64,000 nucleotides of DNA from CALZBJ01 sp945619025 (lineage in GTDB: Bacteria; Pseudomonadota; Gammaproteobacteria; Cardiobacteriales; Wohlfahrtiimonadaceae): NCBI GenBank assembly GCA_945619025.1, contig CALZBJ010000007.1, positions 1-64,000 of the forward strand, in the 5' to 3' direction. How positions within the stretch are numbered: position 1 is the stretch's first letter; each line of letters opens with the position of its first letter. The position numbers were made by a program, and so were the translations under genes. Below the pieces are notes generated by a model. That model was not told the DNA's origin. It searched no databases and was given only the letters and a program-made list of their open reading frames with translations. Shown piece after piece: positions 35,610 to 45,325 of the stretch.

Positions 35610-37889
35610 TTACGCGACATACTTTTTACGCAAGGATTCTGTCGCGGCAACTAAGTTATTCAGCGCCCGACGCACCTCTTCCCAACCGCGAGTTTTAAGA
35701 CCACAATCGGGATTAATCCAGATGCGCTCTTTCGGGAGATATTCGGTGGCGTGTTCGATCAATGTCTCAATCTCAGACACCGTCGGAATTCTTGGTGAGT
35801 GAATGTCATAAACGCCCGGACCAATATCATTAGGGTATTTAAAATCGCGGAACACATCGAGAAGTTTCATGTCAGAACGCGAGGTTTCAATGGTAATTAC
35901 ATCGGCATCGAGATTGGCGATCGAATGGATAATCTCATTGAAATTGGAATAACACATGTGGGTGTGGATCTGCGTCTCATTTTTAACGCCTGATGCGGTG
36001 AGTCTAAAGGCTTTTTCCGCCCAATTAAGATACGCGGTTTGACGATCTTTGCGAAGGGGCAACAATTCACGAATCGCCGGCTCATCGATCTGAATAATCC
36101 CAACTCCAGACGTTTCTAGCTCCACCACCTCATCGCGAAGGGCGAGCGCAATCTGATAGGCGCTAATTTCATCACGCTCATCATCCCGCGGGAACGACCA
36201 AGAGAGGATCGTCACGGGGCCCGTTAACATGCCTTTAACGGGTTTATCTGTGAGCGATTGGGCATATTTAATCCAATCAACGGTAATGCTCGAAGGGCGG
36301 GAAATATCGCCATAAATAATCGGCGGTTTCACACAGCGCGAGCCATAACTCTGCACCCAACCATATTGCGTAAAGGCAAAACCATCGAGGTGCTCACCAA
36401 AATATTCAACCATGTCATTGCGCTCCGCTTCCCCGTGAACCAGCACGTCGAGCCCGAGTTTTTCCTGCTCCGAAATGGCATATTTAATCTGCGCTAAAAT
36501 CCCCTCACGATATGCTGATTCATCCACATTCCCCAATCTAAATTGACGGCGAATTTGACGGATTTCATTCGTTTGTGGGAAGGAGCCGATCGTCGTTGTG
36601 GGGAAAAGCGGAAGATTAAAGCGGTCGGCCTGAATTTGAGCACGGGCTTCAAACGGGGCATTACGCTGATCATCGCCCTTTTTAATTGAAGCAACCCGGC
36701 GAACCACCGCATCGTTATGAATTTTCGTTGAGGTACGGCGCGCCTCTTCTCGATTCCGTGAACGCTCAAGCTCGGCAGCGATCGCTTCACGCCCCTCATT
36801 AATGCCCCGATCTAAAGTAACAATTTCAGCAATTTTTTGAACGCCAAAGGCGAGCCAATCTTTCACTTCACGATTGAGTTTCACCTCAGCATCAAGGTTA
36901 ACCGGCACATGTAGCAGCGAGCACGATGAGCCAATCCAGAGTTTATCGCCCCACTTTTCCGCAAGAGGCTCTAAAGTATCAAGGCTCTTTTCCAGCGCAT
37001 TTGCCCAAACGTTGCGCCCATCGACAATCCCGAGGGACAAAATTTTATCCGCGGGCCAATGACGCGCAACACTCTCTAAATCACCACGCACACCATCAAG
37101 ATGAAGCCCTGCAACGGGGAGCGATTTAATCGTCTCAATATTACCGGCTAATTGATCAAAATAGGTGGTCAAAATGAGATTGTCGCTCACTTTACCGAGG
37201 CTTTCGTAAACCGTTTTAAAGGCATTTAACCAGCTAGATTCAAGATCGAGCACTAAGATCGGCTCATCAATCTGAATCCACGATGCACCCACTTGATTAA
37301 GACGCGCGATAATTTTTTCATATGCGCTAATTAATTCGGGTAAAAGAGAGAGCTTATCAAAGGCCTCACCTTTTTCACGAGCGAGATAGAGCCATGTGAC
37401 TGGCCCCAAAAGTATCGCCTTCACCGGTTTATCACTAAAGGATTTTGCCCGCGTTACTGCATCAAAAAGGCGCTCATGGGAGAGGGTAAAGGCTTGTGAT
37501 TTTTCAATCTCCGGTACGATGTAGTGATAATTCGTATCGAACCATTTAGTCATCTCGGATGCGGGTGCATCATCCCCTGTCGGCGCTTGGCCTCGAGCAA
37601 TGCGAAAGTAGGTATCGAGCGATACAGTCTCGCCGTGTGGGTGATTAAAACGCGGGGGCACAACACCCAAAAGAACCGAGGTATCGAGCACATGATCGTA
37701 GAGGGAAAAGTCGCCAACGGTGAGTAGATCGAGATCCGCTTGAGCACGCCAAACGTTCTCTTCTTCTGTTTTCGCCACCTCTAAAAGCGTTTTTTGATCG
37801 TGCGTTCCTTTCCAATAGCCCTCAAGAGCAAATTTAAGTTCGCGGTTAGCACCAATGCGGGGAAAGCCTAAAATATGAGCTGTGGACAT
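35610..37889 (-). CDS. metE: Cobalamin-independent methionine synthase
   Basis: MetE transfers a methyl group from 5-methyltetrahydrofolate polyglutamate to homocysteine without B12. The 759-residue protein has the usual duplicated barrels, beginning MSTAHILGFPRIG. Zinc ligands lie in IHTHMCYSNF (H and C), the later acidic block ETSRSD and the C-terminal NPDCGLKTR. ATG 37889 is preceded by AAGGAG; an upstream in-frame start is not needed. The gene is behind a SAM-I riboswitch with its own terminator, so transcription should stop when S-adenosylmethionine is plentiful. Confidence 0.96.
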   Translation of the reverse strand: MSTAHILGFPRIGANRELKFALEGYWKGTHDQKTLLEVAKTEEENVWRAQADLDLLTVGDFSLYDHVLDTSVLLGVVPPRFNHPHGETVSLDTYFRIARGQAPTGDDAPASEMTKWFDTNYHYIVPEIEKSQAFTLSHERLFDAVTRAKSFSDKPVKAILLGPVTWLYLAREKGEAFDKLSLLPELISAYEKIIARLNQVGASWIQIDEPILVLDLESSWLNAFKTVYESLGKVSDNLILTTYFDQLAGNIETIKSLPVAGLHLDGVRGDLESVARHWPADKILSLGIVDGRNVWANALEKSLDTLEPLAEKWGDKLWIGSSCSLLHVPVNLDAEVKLNREVKDWLAFGVQKIAEIVTLDRGINEGREAIAAELERSRNREEARRTSTKIHNDAVVRRVASIKKGDDQRNAPFEARAQIQADRFNLPLFPTTTIGSFPQTNEIRQIRRQFRLGNVDESAYREGILAQIKYAISEQEKLGLDVLVHGEAERNDMVEYFGEHLDGFAFTQYGWVQSYGSRCVKPPIIYGDISRPSSITVDWIKYAQSLTDKPVKGMLTGPVTILSWSFPRDDERDEISAYQIALALRDEVVELETSGVGIIQIDEPAIRELLPLRKDRQTAYLNWAEKAFRLTASGVKNETQIHTHMCYSNFNEIIHSIANLDADVITIETSRSDMKLLDVFRDFKYPNDIGPGVYDIHSPRIPTVSEIETLIEHATEYLPKERIWINPDCGLKTRGWEEVRRALNNLVAATESLRKKYVA

Positions 37890-37954
37890 GATTGTCTCCT
37901 TATTCTTTTTATCCAGTAATGTCAAAATGACCGATCCGTTCAAAATGGTGCTGG

Positions 37955-37998
37955 CACAAAAAAGCCAACACTTTTGCGTCTATCAAGAAGTGTTGGCT
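37955..37998 (-). terminator. Riboswitch-controlled terminator in the metE leader
   Basis: On the minus strand the 11-bp stem AGCCAACACTT/AAGTGTTGGCT (37998-37988 with 37973-37963) is followed by six T. It lies just after the SAM-I aptamer and about 66 bases before the metE start. Confidence 0.88.
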
Positions 37999-38013
37999 AA
38001 GAATCCAATCTTC

Positions 38014-38125
38014 CTTATCTCTCAGCCGATGAAAATTCGATCATCGCTGTAGGAGTTAGCACCTTAAACATATGTCCAGGTTGCCGGGTTTCACAGGGCC
38101 TATCCCTCCACCACTCTTGATAAGT
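38014..38125 (-). promoter_or_regulatory. SAM-I (S-box) riboswitch aptamer upstream of metE
   Basis: Read on the minus strand the sequence follows the S-box consensus closely. P1 is CTTATC/GATAAG. Then come AAGAGTGGTGGAGGGA, the GGCCC...TGAAACCCGGCAACC block, the AAGGTGCTAACTCCTACAG core of P3, a P4 hairpin (CGATGA/TCATCG) and the closing AGAGATAAG. S-adenosylmethionine binding should favour the downstream terminator and shut off metE. S-box elements are mainly a Firmicutes feature and unusual in Gammaproteobacteria. Confidence 0.93.
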
Positions 38126-38230
38126 TGTCGCCTTTTACAAGGCTCTATATATTGATCTCATGCCTTAAAATAAAAAGCAAGTCTTTTTGCAAACTATTTT
38201 TAAATCGTTTCAAAATCAATAACTAATCTT

Positions 38231-38270
38231 CCAAAAAAAGAAAAGCCCGAACGGGTCTACGCATTCGGGC
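38231..38270 (-). terminator. Terminator after phoX
   Basis: On the minus strand the 7-bp stem GCCCGAA/TTCGGGC is followed by TTTTCTTTTTTT, about 90 bases past the phoX stop. Confidence 0.88.
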
Positions 38271-38359
38271 AAAAGGTCAATGATAAGGAGTTAAGTATTC
38301 AAACTATCATTGATTACAGGGACATCTGTCTCTTCTGTTTTTTCGTTTTTTCGTAAGCC

Positions 38360-40357
38360 TTAAAGGCCGATAATATCGCCATCTTCACGTTCGATCACAA
38401 CCGTTGCAGAGCGTGGACGACCGCCTTGACGATGATCGGGCCAGTTCGAATATTGTGAAGGGTTTTTCGCATCGGCATTTCCACTTGGCGGTTCACCGGG
38501 GTGCTGGATATTGATAAACATCGTTTTGTTATCCGGCGTAAAGGCAATGCCCGTCACTTCCGCCCCGCTTGGACCGGTTAAGAAGCGCTTAAAGTAGCCT
38601 TCATTCGGGTCAACAACAAGCATCTGGTTATTTCCCATCCCCTTATAAACTTTTTGGTTTAAGGTGGAGGTTGAAACGTCCGTTTGTACCCAAAGGAGTC
38701 CGTTATGGTCAAATTTCAGCCCGTCTGGACTTCCGAAAAGATCACCACGGTGATTCGCCACATGATTGCGATTTTCCGCTTGATCACGGCCGGCCAACGC
38801 TAAAATATTCCAGCTAAATGCCGTGCCGGTCACATCACCGCCCTGCTCGAGCCAGTGAATGATGTGCCCAAAGAGGTTATTCGCGCGAGGATTGGCCGCA
38901 TCAACGCCAGGATAGCCCGCCTCACCACGATCGCTATTGTTGGTCAGCGTACAGTAAATTGAGCCTTGTTGATGAGGATTGGCTGAAATCCACTCCGGTC
39001 TATCCATCTTCGTTGCGCCAAGCACATCCGCCGCACCACGAGCGTTAATCACCACATCGCCTTGATCGCGGAAACCGTTCGCCGCCGTTAATCCATTTTG
39101 ACCATGAATCATCGGCAACCATTCGCCCGAACCATCGTCATTAAAGCGCGCCACATAGAGCGTTCCGTCCGATAAAAGTGCGCTATTCTCTGTGCCTTTC
39201 TTCGGATCATAGGTGCCGTTTGAAATAAATTTATAGATATATTCAAACTTCTGGTCATCACCCATATAGACAGCAACTTGGCCATTTTCAGCCACCACCA
39301 TCTCCGCACCTTCATGTTTAAAGCGGCCAAGCGCCGTATGTTTTACCGGCGTTGAGGTAGGGTCAAATGGATCAATCTCAACCACCCAACCAAAGCGATT
39401 CGGTTCATTGGGTGTTTCATTGGCATCAAAGCGCTTATCAAATTCGTTCCAGCGATACACCTCATCTTTATCGGAGATGCCGTAGCGTTTTTCAAGCGCT
39501 GTGCGATCGCCTTTTTTCACGAAGATATCAGACCAGTTCTCTTCACAGGTGAGATAGGTGCCCCAAGGCGTTTGCCCGTTTGCACAGTTTTGCATGGTAC
39601 CTAAAATCACCTCGCCACTCGGGTCATCTAAAGTACGCATTAAGGTATGCCCTTTGGCGGGGCCTGAGATTTTCATCGGCGTGTGCGGGGTAATACGGCG
39701 CGCATATTTTGAAGGGCGCACCACTTGCCAATCGCCCCCTGATTTTGAGACTTCAACCACGGAAACCCCCATCGCATTTTGCCCTTTACGCACCTTTTCG
39801 AGCGACCAATTTTGATCACCATCGGTAAAGAGTAGGCCATTATCGATATACTCATGGTTCATCGCAAGGAGCCCATTTTTCGAGCCGGCTTTATGATCGC
39901 CAATCGGGAAGTAAGCCATGCCATCATGATGCATTCCCGCCTGAGCGAGCTGATCATCGGCGCTGTTGCTGCCATCAAATTTAAACTCGGGCATATTGCC
40001 ATTTAAACCGACCGCATCGCCCCAACTGTAAAACGCGCGCGCTTTATAACCTTTCGGAACGATGATGGTATCTTCTGTTGAAAATGGCACCGCTTCAAAG
40101 CGTAGTAGACGCGCTAAATCAACACGTCCGCCCGCAGAGGCTGCACTGGATCCAAATTTCGCGGTGAGCGTTGTCGCTGCGCCCATTCCCGGGATCATTG
40201 TCGCCCCTAAAATTCCAATTCCGACACCGGCTTTACGTAAAAGATCACGGCGCGATACGCCTTTTTCGAGAACGTCTGAAAATACGGTATTTTCACTCTC
40301 ATTGCTGATCAAATCCCCGTGTGCGGCTTTTAGATAGACTGCTTTTGGCTTACCCAT
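38360..40357 (-). CDS. phoX: PhoX family alkaline phosphatase
   Basis: PhoX enzymes release phosphate from organic esters outside the cytoplasm using calcium and iron, and are exported by the Tat system. The 665-residue protein has the twin-arginine signal SRRDLLRKAG at about residues 35-44, after a family-typical N-terminal extension, followed by a hydrophobic stretch. The remainder is the DUF839 beta-propeller, with TYLTCEENWSD, GAEMVVAENGQVAVYMGDD and FINIQHPGEPPSGN. A near-perfect Pho box upstream places it under PhoB control. It is monocistronic with its own terminator. Confidence 0.9.
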   Translation of the reverse strand: MGKPKAVYLKAAHGDLISNESENTVFSDVLEKGVSRRDLLRKAGVGIGILGATMIPGMGAATTLTAKFGSSAASAGGRVDLARLLRFEAVPFSTEDTIIVPKGYKARAFYSWGDAVGLNGNMPEFKFDGSNSADDQLAQAGMHHDGMAYFPIGDHKAGSKNGLLAMNHEYIDNGLLFTDGDQNWSLEKVRKGQNAMGVSVVEVSKSGGDWQVVRPSKYARRITPHTPMKISGPAKGHTLMRTLDDPSGEVILGTMQNCANGQTPWGTYLTCEENWSDIFVKKGDRTALEKRYGISDKDEVYRWNEFDKRFDANETPNEPNRFGWVVEIDPFDPTSTPVKHTALGRFKHEGAEMVVAENGQVAVYMGDDQKFEYIYKFISNGTYDPKKGTENSALLSDGTLYVARFNDDGSGEWLPMIHGQNGLTAANGFRDQGDVVINARGAADVLGATKMDRPEWISANPHQQGSIYCTLTNNSDRGEAGYPGVDAANPRANNLFGHIIHWLEQGGDVTGTAFSWNILALAGRDQAENRNHVANHRGDLFGSPDGLKFDHNGLLWVQTDVSTSTLNQKVYKGMGNNQMLVVDPNEGYFKRFLTGPSGAEVTGIAFTPDNKTMFINIQHPGEPPSGNADAKNPSQYSNWPDHRQGGRPRSATVVIEREDGDIIGL

Positions 40358-40432
40358 GATTGATTCTCCTTTTGATTCGAATGCATCATTGTGTGACTCA
40401 TTAATTGAATGTCTCTAGCCTAATCGCTCTCA

Positions 40433-40450
40433 ATGACAAGATGATGACAG
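40433..40450 (-). promoter_or_regulatory. Pho box (PhoB site) for phoX
   Basis: On the minus strand CTGTCAT-CATC-TTGTCAT matches the PhoB direct repeat CTGTCAT-N4-CTGTCAT with one mismatch. Ten bases further a -10-like TAGGCT follows, the spacing normal for PhoB-activated promoters. It lies 76 bases before the phoX start. Confidence 0.85.
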
Positions 40451-40609
40451 CCTCGATAAGCCCATGGTTTTTTGTTAAGGTGCGTAAAAATTAATGCCTA
40501 AATATTGGTCATGAAATTTGTAATCAAATAATCCCTATGTAATCCTATAATGTGGATGAGACGCCATCCACGCTTACTTTTTCCGCTCTCTAACCCAAAG
40601 GACTTTTCT

Positions 40610-42388
40610 ATGAAACACCCCTTCACGATACTGAGAGATCAATCGCGTTTATACCGCACGCTGATCGCATTTTTGGTGCTGATGTGCGCCTCCTTTGCCA
40701 CAGCGCAAACCGATACTGCACAACCGCAAACGGTGCCCAATGAGGTTGAAGAACTCAATCAGATTAAAACCAATCTTGATGATGTCATCGCTAAGAAAGA
40801 GGCGATAAAAAAAGAGCTCGCGAAAGCGGATGATGCGGAGCAAAAAGAGTCGCTCACCTATACGCTCGATCAGCTCACCCTGCAAAAGAAAAACTTTGAA
40901 ACGATGTTTGAAAAAAAGGCGCTTGGCGGCCTTGATATCGATCGTTTCGAGAATTTCACCACGCAAGAATCCCAAGATCCTGAGACCTACGATTGGCAAA
41001 AAGAGCTGATTCAAATTATTCAACCGGTCTTCTCATCGCTCCAAGATCTCACCGAATCGCAGCGCAAAAAAGATGGCGTTCGAGCCAATAAAAATACGCT
41101 TGAAGAGAGCGTAGCAATGATCGATAAAGGGATTAAGCATCTCGATAAGATCGATAAAACCGCTCTTTCACCTGCCTCACAAGAAAGTTTAGAGAAAATT
41201 CGCGCCTCTTGGGAGATTAAAAAAGCAAACTTCCAAAATCAACTCGATCTTGTGATGCTTGAATATCAAGAGATTGAGAAAGAAGGCACTTTTATTGAGC
41301 GCATGATCGATGGCACGATCAATTTTCTGACCAATCGCGGGCTCATTTTACTCTTAAGTTTCGGGGCGTTTTTTGGCCTGCTCTACCTCTTTTCTTGGAT
41401 TCTCAATCGCCTCACGGTCTATCATGAGAAGAAATATAAACATCGCAAAACCTCCTTTGCATGGCGCTTAACGCTCCTTCTCTATCAGATTGCGACCTTT
41501 GCCATCTCCTTTACTGCGCTCCTTGTGATTCTGCATTCATCGGGCGATATGGTGCTGTTTGGCTTTGCAATCTTAATCTTATTTGCCTTCCTAATTAGCT
41601 TCCGCAACTCCATTCCGGCGTACTTTAAAAAGATCCGTACTTTTCTTAATATGGGGCTTGCCCGTGAAGGCGAACGCCTCATCTATCAAGGGATTCCATG
41701 GAGAATTGAAAACATCAATCTTTACTCCGTTTATCTGGTCAATCCCGCGCTTGATAACGGTAAACTTCGCCTCAATGTCGATCTATTAGATGGCATGCTC
41801 TCACGCCCGGTGAAAATGGATGAGATCTGGTTTCCGTGCCGCCCGGGCGATACGGTGATCATCGATGGAACCTACGCGAAAGTGGTGCGTCAAACGCCTG
41901 AATCGGTCTATCTCGATTCCTTTGGCAGTACGATCAATTACCCAACGGCGAACTTTATTGCAGCGAAACCGAAAAATCTCACCTACGGCTATAGCATCAC
42001 CATCAATTTCACCCTGAGCCACGACCATTTTGATCTTAATATTGAAGAGACGATCGAAAAAATTCGGGAAAGCGTGGAAGCCCATACCATCAATGTTGAT
42101 GAGGGCATGAAAAAGGCGATCAATGCGATTACCGTCGATTTCCGCGAGATCGATAGTGCGTCCGGCCTTGTCTATACGGTGATTGCCTCGATGGGGGTTA
42201 ATGCGCTCAATTACTACTATTCACTGCCTCGATTAATGCAGCGTGCGTGTGTGAAGGCGGCGCAAAAACATCATTGGACCATTCCCTATAGTGAGGTGGT
42301 TATCTCCGAGCGTGCTCAAACGCCAAAACCTCTTGAGCTTGCAAAAGCGGCACAACATGCAGGAAAAATGGGACCAAAAGAATATTAA
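40610..42388 (+). CDS. MscS-family mechanosensitive channel-like protein
   Basis: The 592-residue protein has a signal peptide ending near SFATA/QTD and a long coiled-coil periplasmic region (about 30-240: EELNQIKTNLDDVIAKKEAIKKEL). Three to four membrane segments (about 250-345) follow, then an MscS-type beta domain and C-terminal domain (LAREGERLIYQGIPWRIENINL onward). Such channels release solutes on hypo-osmotic shock. The pore helix lacks an obvious glycine/alanine pattern, so gating could differ. ATG 40610 follows AAAGGA. Confidence 0.75.
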   Translation: MKHPFTILRDQSRLYRTLIAFLVLMCASFATAQTDTAQPQTVPNEVEELNQIKTNLDDVIAKKEAIKKELAKADDAEQKESLTYTLDQLTLQKKNFETMFEKKALGGLDIDRFENFTTQESQDPETYDWQKELIQIIQPVFSSLQDLTESQRKKDGVRANKNTLEESVAMIDKGIKHLDKIDKTALSPASQESLEKIRASWEIKKANFQNQLDLVMLEYQEIEKEGTFIERMIDGTINFLTNRGLILLLSFGAFFGLLYLFSWILNRLTVYHEKKYKHRKTSFAWRLTLLLYQIATFAISFTALLVILHSSGDMVLFGFAILILFAFLISFRNSIPAYFKKIRTFLNMGLAREGERLIYQGIPWRIENINLYSVYLVNPALDNGKLRLNVDLLDGMLSRPVKMDEIWFPCRPGDTVIIDGTYAKVVRQTPESVYLDSFGSTINYPTANFIAAKPKNLTYGYSITINFTLSHDHFDLNIEETIEKIRESVEAHTINVDEGMKKAINAITVDFREIDSASGLVYTVIASMGVNALNYYYSLPRLMQRACVKAAQKHHWTIPYSEVVISERAQTPKPLELAKAAQHAGKMGPKEY

Positions 42389-42418
42389 TCTCGCTTAATC
42401 TCGATTCAATCAAACAAA

Positions 42419-42446
42419 TGGCAGATCCTAAGTGATCTGCTTTTTT
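42419..42446 (+). terminator. Terminator after MscS-like gene
   Basis: Stem GCAGATC/GATCTGC (42421-42427 with 42434-42440) is followed by six T. Confidence 0.85.
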
Positions 42447-42594
42447 ATGCCCTAAAAACTTCTGAAAACGCCCGAAAAATATCTCAATCGTGAGATCGAT
42501 TCGCCCTGATCAAAAAAATCGGTCTATAATAGAGAGTCAGATTGTGATTGATTCACCTCTTTATCTTGTTGAGTTTAATCGAGATGCTTTCCGA

Positions 42595-44808
42595 ATGGGA
42601 CGCTATTTGCCTATGATTCTATCCGCACGCCTTCGCCACACCCTCTCTCTTTTAGGATTAAGCCTGCTTGCCCTGCTTTTGCACGGGCTTATTTTATTAG
42701 GGCTTGGAAAAATCTTTCTAAGTGAGATCGCTTACCGCGACATTTTCACCCTAAAACCGCCCTATTTAGGCGATTTAACGTTGTGGCTATTACTGCTCTT
42801 TTCGGCCTTTTATGTCAGCACCATTTTATTGACCGCCATTCGATTTAGCACCAAAGCGCTCTGGGTGATTGCGAGCTTTATCACCGCTCCGTTACTCATT
42901 AGCGCCACTTCCACTATCTGGCAAAATCTCAACGCGCCCGAACATCTCACCGTGATGGGTCTTGTGATCAATTACCTCTTTATCTTTTTTATTGTGACAA
43001 CGCTCCACCTACTTATTTTTGCGTGGATCACAAGTGGACAACACTCCACCTTAAAAGGCCGCCCGCGCCAAGAATCCTCCGATGCAGCCCACCATTTTTT
43101 CTGGTTTATCGTCGCACTCGTGATTTTAGCGGTAAGCTATTCGCTCTCCTTTATCGTATCGCTCTTTATTTTTGATCTCGTTGCGATTTTTACCAAAGAG
43201 ATTCCACTCGATCTCCTTCACGCGAACGATACCAAAGGATTTTTACTCAATATCTATATCGGTACCTTTGCGAGCTTTGCGGTCTTTGTCGCGCTCTATG
43301 TGGCCTATATTCGCAATCAAAATCTTAAAAACTCCGAGCGCCAATTTGAACATACGCAAAAGCAATTTGATTACACTCAGCAACAAGACCGTGAAAGTGA
43401 GGTGGAAAAGCGTTTCCATGAGGGGATAAAACTATTAGGCGATAGTAATGAATCGGTGCGGATCGGCGCGATCTATATCCTTTGGGAGATTGTAAAAGAT
43501 GCGGTTAAAGCGCTTCCCTATCTTGAGCAAAAGCATGGCTACGTCTATTATGAAAAGCCGCAAGAATCGGCGATTATTCCCTATATTCGCGATACCAAAG
43601 AGTCCCTCGACCCCGCAAGTCAAAGTAAATTAAAGCGCCATTATCTGCAAAAGCATCACCCAAGTTCAGCACAAATTAATGCGTATTTAAAAGCTTATTC
43701 ACTCCATGAGCAAATCCTCAATATTTTGTGCGGCCATATTCGTAGCCTCACCAATACGCAGGATTATCTCCTCGATTATTACCCTTCCATCGCGCGGAAA
43801 ATCTATCAAAAGCCCTTTATGGAACATTACGGCGAGGATTCGGTCTATGTGAGTCAGCATCATGAAGAGCCGAGCAATGAGATCAATATTCTCTTTCATC
43901 TCCTTACCCATCGGGATCTGCCACAGATGCGGACGATCACTAATGCGCTCAATTTTAGGCTCGATTTTTCCCATGCGATTTTAAAAGGAATTCATGGAGA
44001 CCGCTCGGATCTCTCTTCCGCGAATCTCCGGGACACCAATTTTGCTAATGCCCAGCTCAATTACGTCGATTTCCGCTTTGCCCATTGTGAACGGGCGAAT
44101 TTCAAACGGGCAACGCTTAATCGTTCCGACTTTACTATGGCGCATTGCCAAAAAGCCTCGTTCCACCGCTCACAGATCAGTAGCGCGACTTTTCACTTTA
44201 CCAACTGCATTGAAGCGATCTTTACCGAGCTTGCTTATAAAGCCTATTTCTATGGGGCGAGCATGCAAAATACGCTCTTTTCACTGCAAGATTTTCTTGA
44301 CGATCACATTCGCTTACGGGGCATTAATGGGCTTCCAGGCATCAAAAATATGACCAGTTTAGAGCGAAAGCCCGTGATTCAACTCATCGATGGGGAAGAT
44401 CGCTATCCACTTCATCCCAATCAGCTCGATCAGCTGCTTCATTCCGATAAAGGGCGCGATATCTACAAATATTATATGGATCATCTCGATGGGGAAATTT
44501 GGCGGATCTCGATTAAAGAGGCCTATTTTGCCTATCAATCATTGCGCCGCTCGGGGGAGACCCGTTACCTTGGCGAAAGTTACACCGGTTATCGCAGTTT
44601 AGAGCTCACAACCACGCGCGAATATCTGCAGGTATTTCAGCGTCACTATCTCGATCATGGTAACGATTTTGAGGCGCTATTTGATGCCCTTTCAACCGAT
44701 GAAAAACAACTTGCCACCGAGATGTTTACCGACTTTGATAAGATCGCAAAAGCCCGAAAACAGGCGGAGGAAGCGTTAAATGATGCATTTGAAAAGCGTG
44801 AGGATTGA
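42595..44808 (+). CDS. Membrane pentapeptide-repeat protein
   Basis: About five membrane segments occupy the first 230 residues. A Gln/Glu-rich helix follows (QFEHTQKQFDYTQQQ), then the block EGIKLLGDSNESVRIGAIYIL common in bacterial pentapeptide proteins. A run of A(D/N)LXX repeats starts at about 44003 (LSSANLRDTNFANAQLNYVD onward, about 15 repeats). The final 170 residues are helical and unlike known domains. The function is unknown. The start is uncertain: a TATAAT box at 42525-42530 argues against the GTG at 42490; ATG 42595 (737 residues) or 42613 are candidates. DUF1992 follows after 9 bases. Confidence 0.7.
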   Translation: MGRYLPMILSARLRHTLSLLGLSLLALLLHGLILLGLGKIFLSEIAYRDIFTLKPPYLGDLTLWLLLLFSAFYVSTILLTAIRFSTKALWVIASFITAPLLISATSTIWQNLNAPEHLTVMGLVINYLFIFFIVTTLHLLIFAWITSGQHSTLKGRPRQESSDAAHHFFWFIVALVILAVSYSLSFIVSLFIFDLVAIFTKEIPLDLLHANDTKGFLLNIYIGTFASFAVFVALYVAYIRNQNLKNSERQFEHTQKQFDYTQQQDRESEVEKRFHEGIKLLGDSNESVRIGAIYILWEIVKDAVKALPYLEQKHGYVYYEKPQESAIIPYIRDTKESLDPASQSKLKRHYLQKHHPSSAQINAYLKAYSLHEQILNILCGHIRSLTNTQDYLLDYYPSIARKIYQKPFMEHYGEDSVYVSQHHEEPSNEINILFHLLTHRDLPQMRTITNALNFRLDFSHAILKGIHGDRSDLSSANLRDTNFANAQLNYVDFRFAHCERANFKRATLNRSDFTMAHCQKASFHRSQISSATFHFTNCIEAIFTELAYKAYFYGASMQNTLFSLQDFLDDHIRLRGINGLPGIKNMTSLERKPVIQLIDGEDRYPLHPNQLDQLLHSDKGRDIYKYYMDHLDGEIWRISIKEAYFAYQSLRRSGETRYLGESYTGYRSLELTTTREYLQVFQRHYLDHGNDFEALFDALSTDEKQLATEMFTDFDKIAKARKQAEEALNDAFEKRED

Positions 44809-44817
44809 GATTAACCG

Positions 44818-45171
44818 ATGAGCCTCTTTTTTAATCAATTAGCCGAACGCGCCATCGCGAAAGCGCAGCAACAAGGCGAGCTCGATAATCTGCCAAATCA
44901 AGGGAAGTCACTCGATCTTGATGATGATTATGCGCGCACGCCTGAGACGCTCCGTATGGGGTATAAAATTCTTAAAAATAGTGGTTTTTTACCGCCCGAA
45001 CTTGAGGCGCGCCAAGAGGCGGTTACCCTTGCGAAACTAATCGCATCCACCGATGATCGCGATGAGATGACGCTCAATGCACTCGACCGTAAACTGAAAC
45101 GGCTACTGCAAAAAATGGAAGTCACCGGTTTTGATACCCGCTTTATCGAAGAGTATCTGCGTCATAGATGA
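44818..45171 (+). CDS. DUF1992 (DnaJ-homologue subfamily C28-like) protein
   Basis: This 117-residue protein has the DUF1992 signature LAERAIAKAQQQGELDNLPNQGKSLDLDDD and PETLRMGYKILKNSGFLPPELE, split here over about 60 residues. Despite the family name it has no J-domain HPD motif. The function is unknown. It is translationally close to the pentapeptide-repeat gene and probably shares its transcript. Confidence 0.85.
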   Translation: MSLFFNQLAERAIAKAQQQGELDNLPNQGKSLDLDDDYARTPETLRMGYKILKNSGFLPPELEARQEAVTLAKLIASTDDRDEMTLNALDRKLKRLLQKMEVTGFDTRFIEEYLRHR

Positions 45172-45204
45172 ATAGATCATACAAATAAATCACAAGTTTC
45201 ACGC

Positions 45205-45240
45205 AAGAAAAAAGCCTAAGAACATATATTCTTAGGCTTT
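45205..45240 (-). terminator. Terminator for tRNA-Asn
   Basis: A 12-bp stem AAAGCCTAAGAA/TTCTTAGGCTTT (45211-45222 with 45229-45240) is followed on the minus strand by a T run. The plus side has few T, so it mainly serves the tRNA, and perhaps DUF1992 weakly. Confidence 0.8.
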
Positions 45241-45248
45241 CTCGTGTC

Positions 45249-45325
45249 TGGCTCCTCGACCTGGGCTCGAACCAGGGACCCCTTGATTAACAGTCAAGTG
45301 CTACTACCAACTGAGCTATCGAGGA
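45249..45325 (-). tRNA. tRNA-Asn (anticodon GTT)
   Basis: The minus strand folds as a full cloverleaf. The acceptor is TCCTCGA/TCGAGGA, with a D-arm AGCTCAGTTGGTAG, an anticodon stem-loop CTTGACTGTTAATCAAG with GTT, and a T-arm CCTGGTTCGAGCCCAGG. The 3' CCA is encoded. No integrase or attachment duplication was seen beside it. Confidence 0.95.

Noticed and set aside
35393..35698. Plus-strand frame between argJ and metE
   Set aside because: It runs through the metE terminator and into the antisense of metE; no ribosome-binding site.
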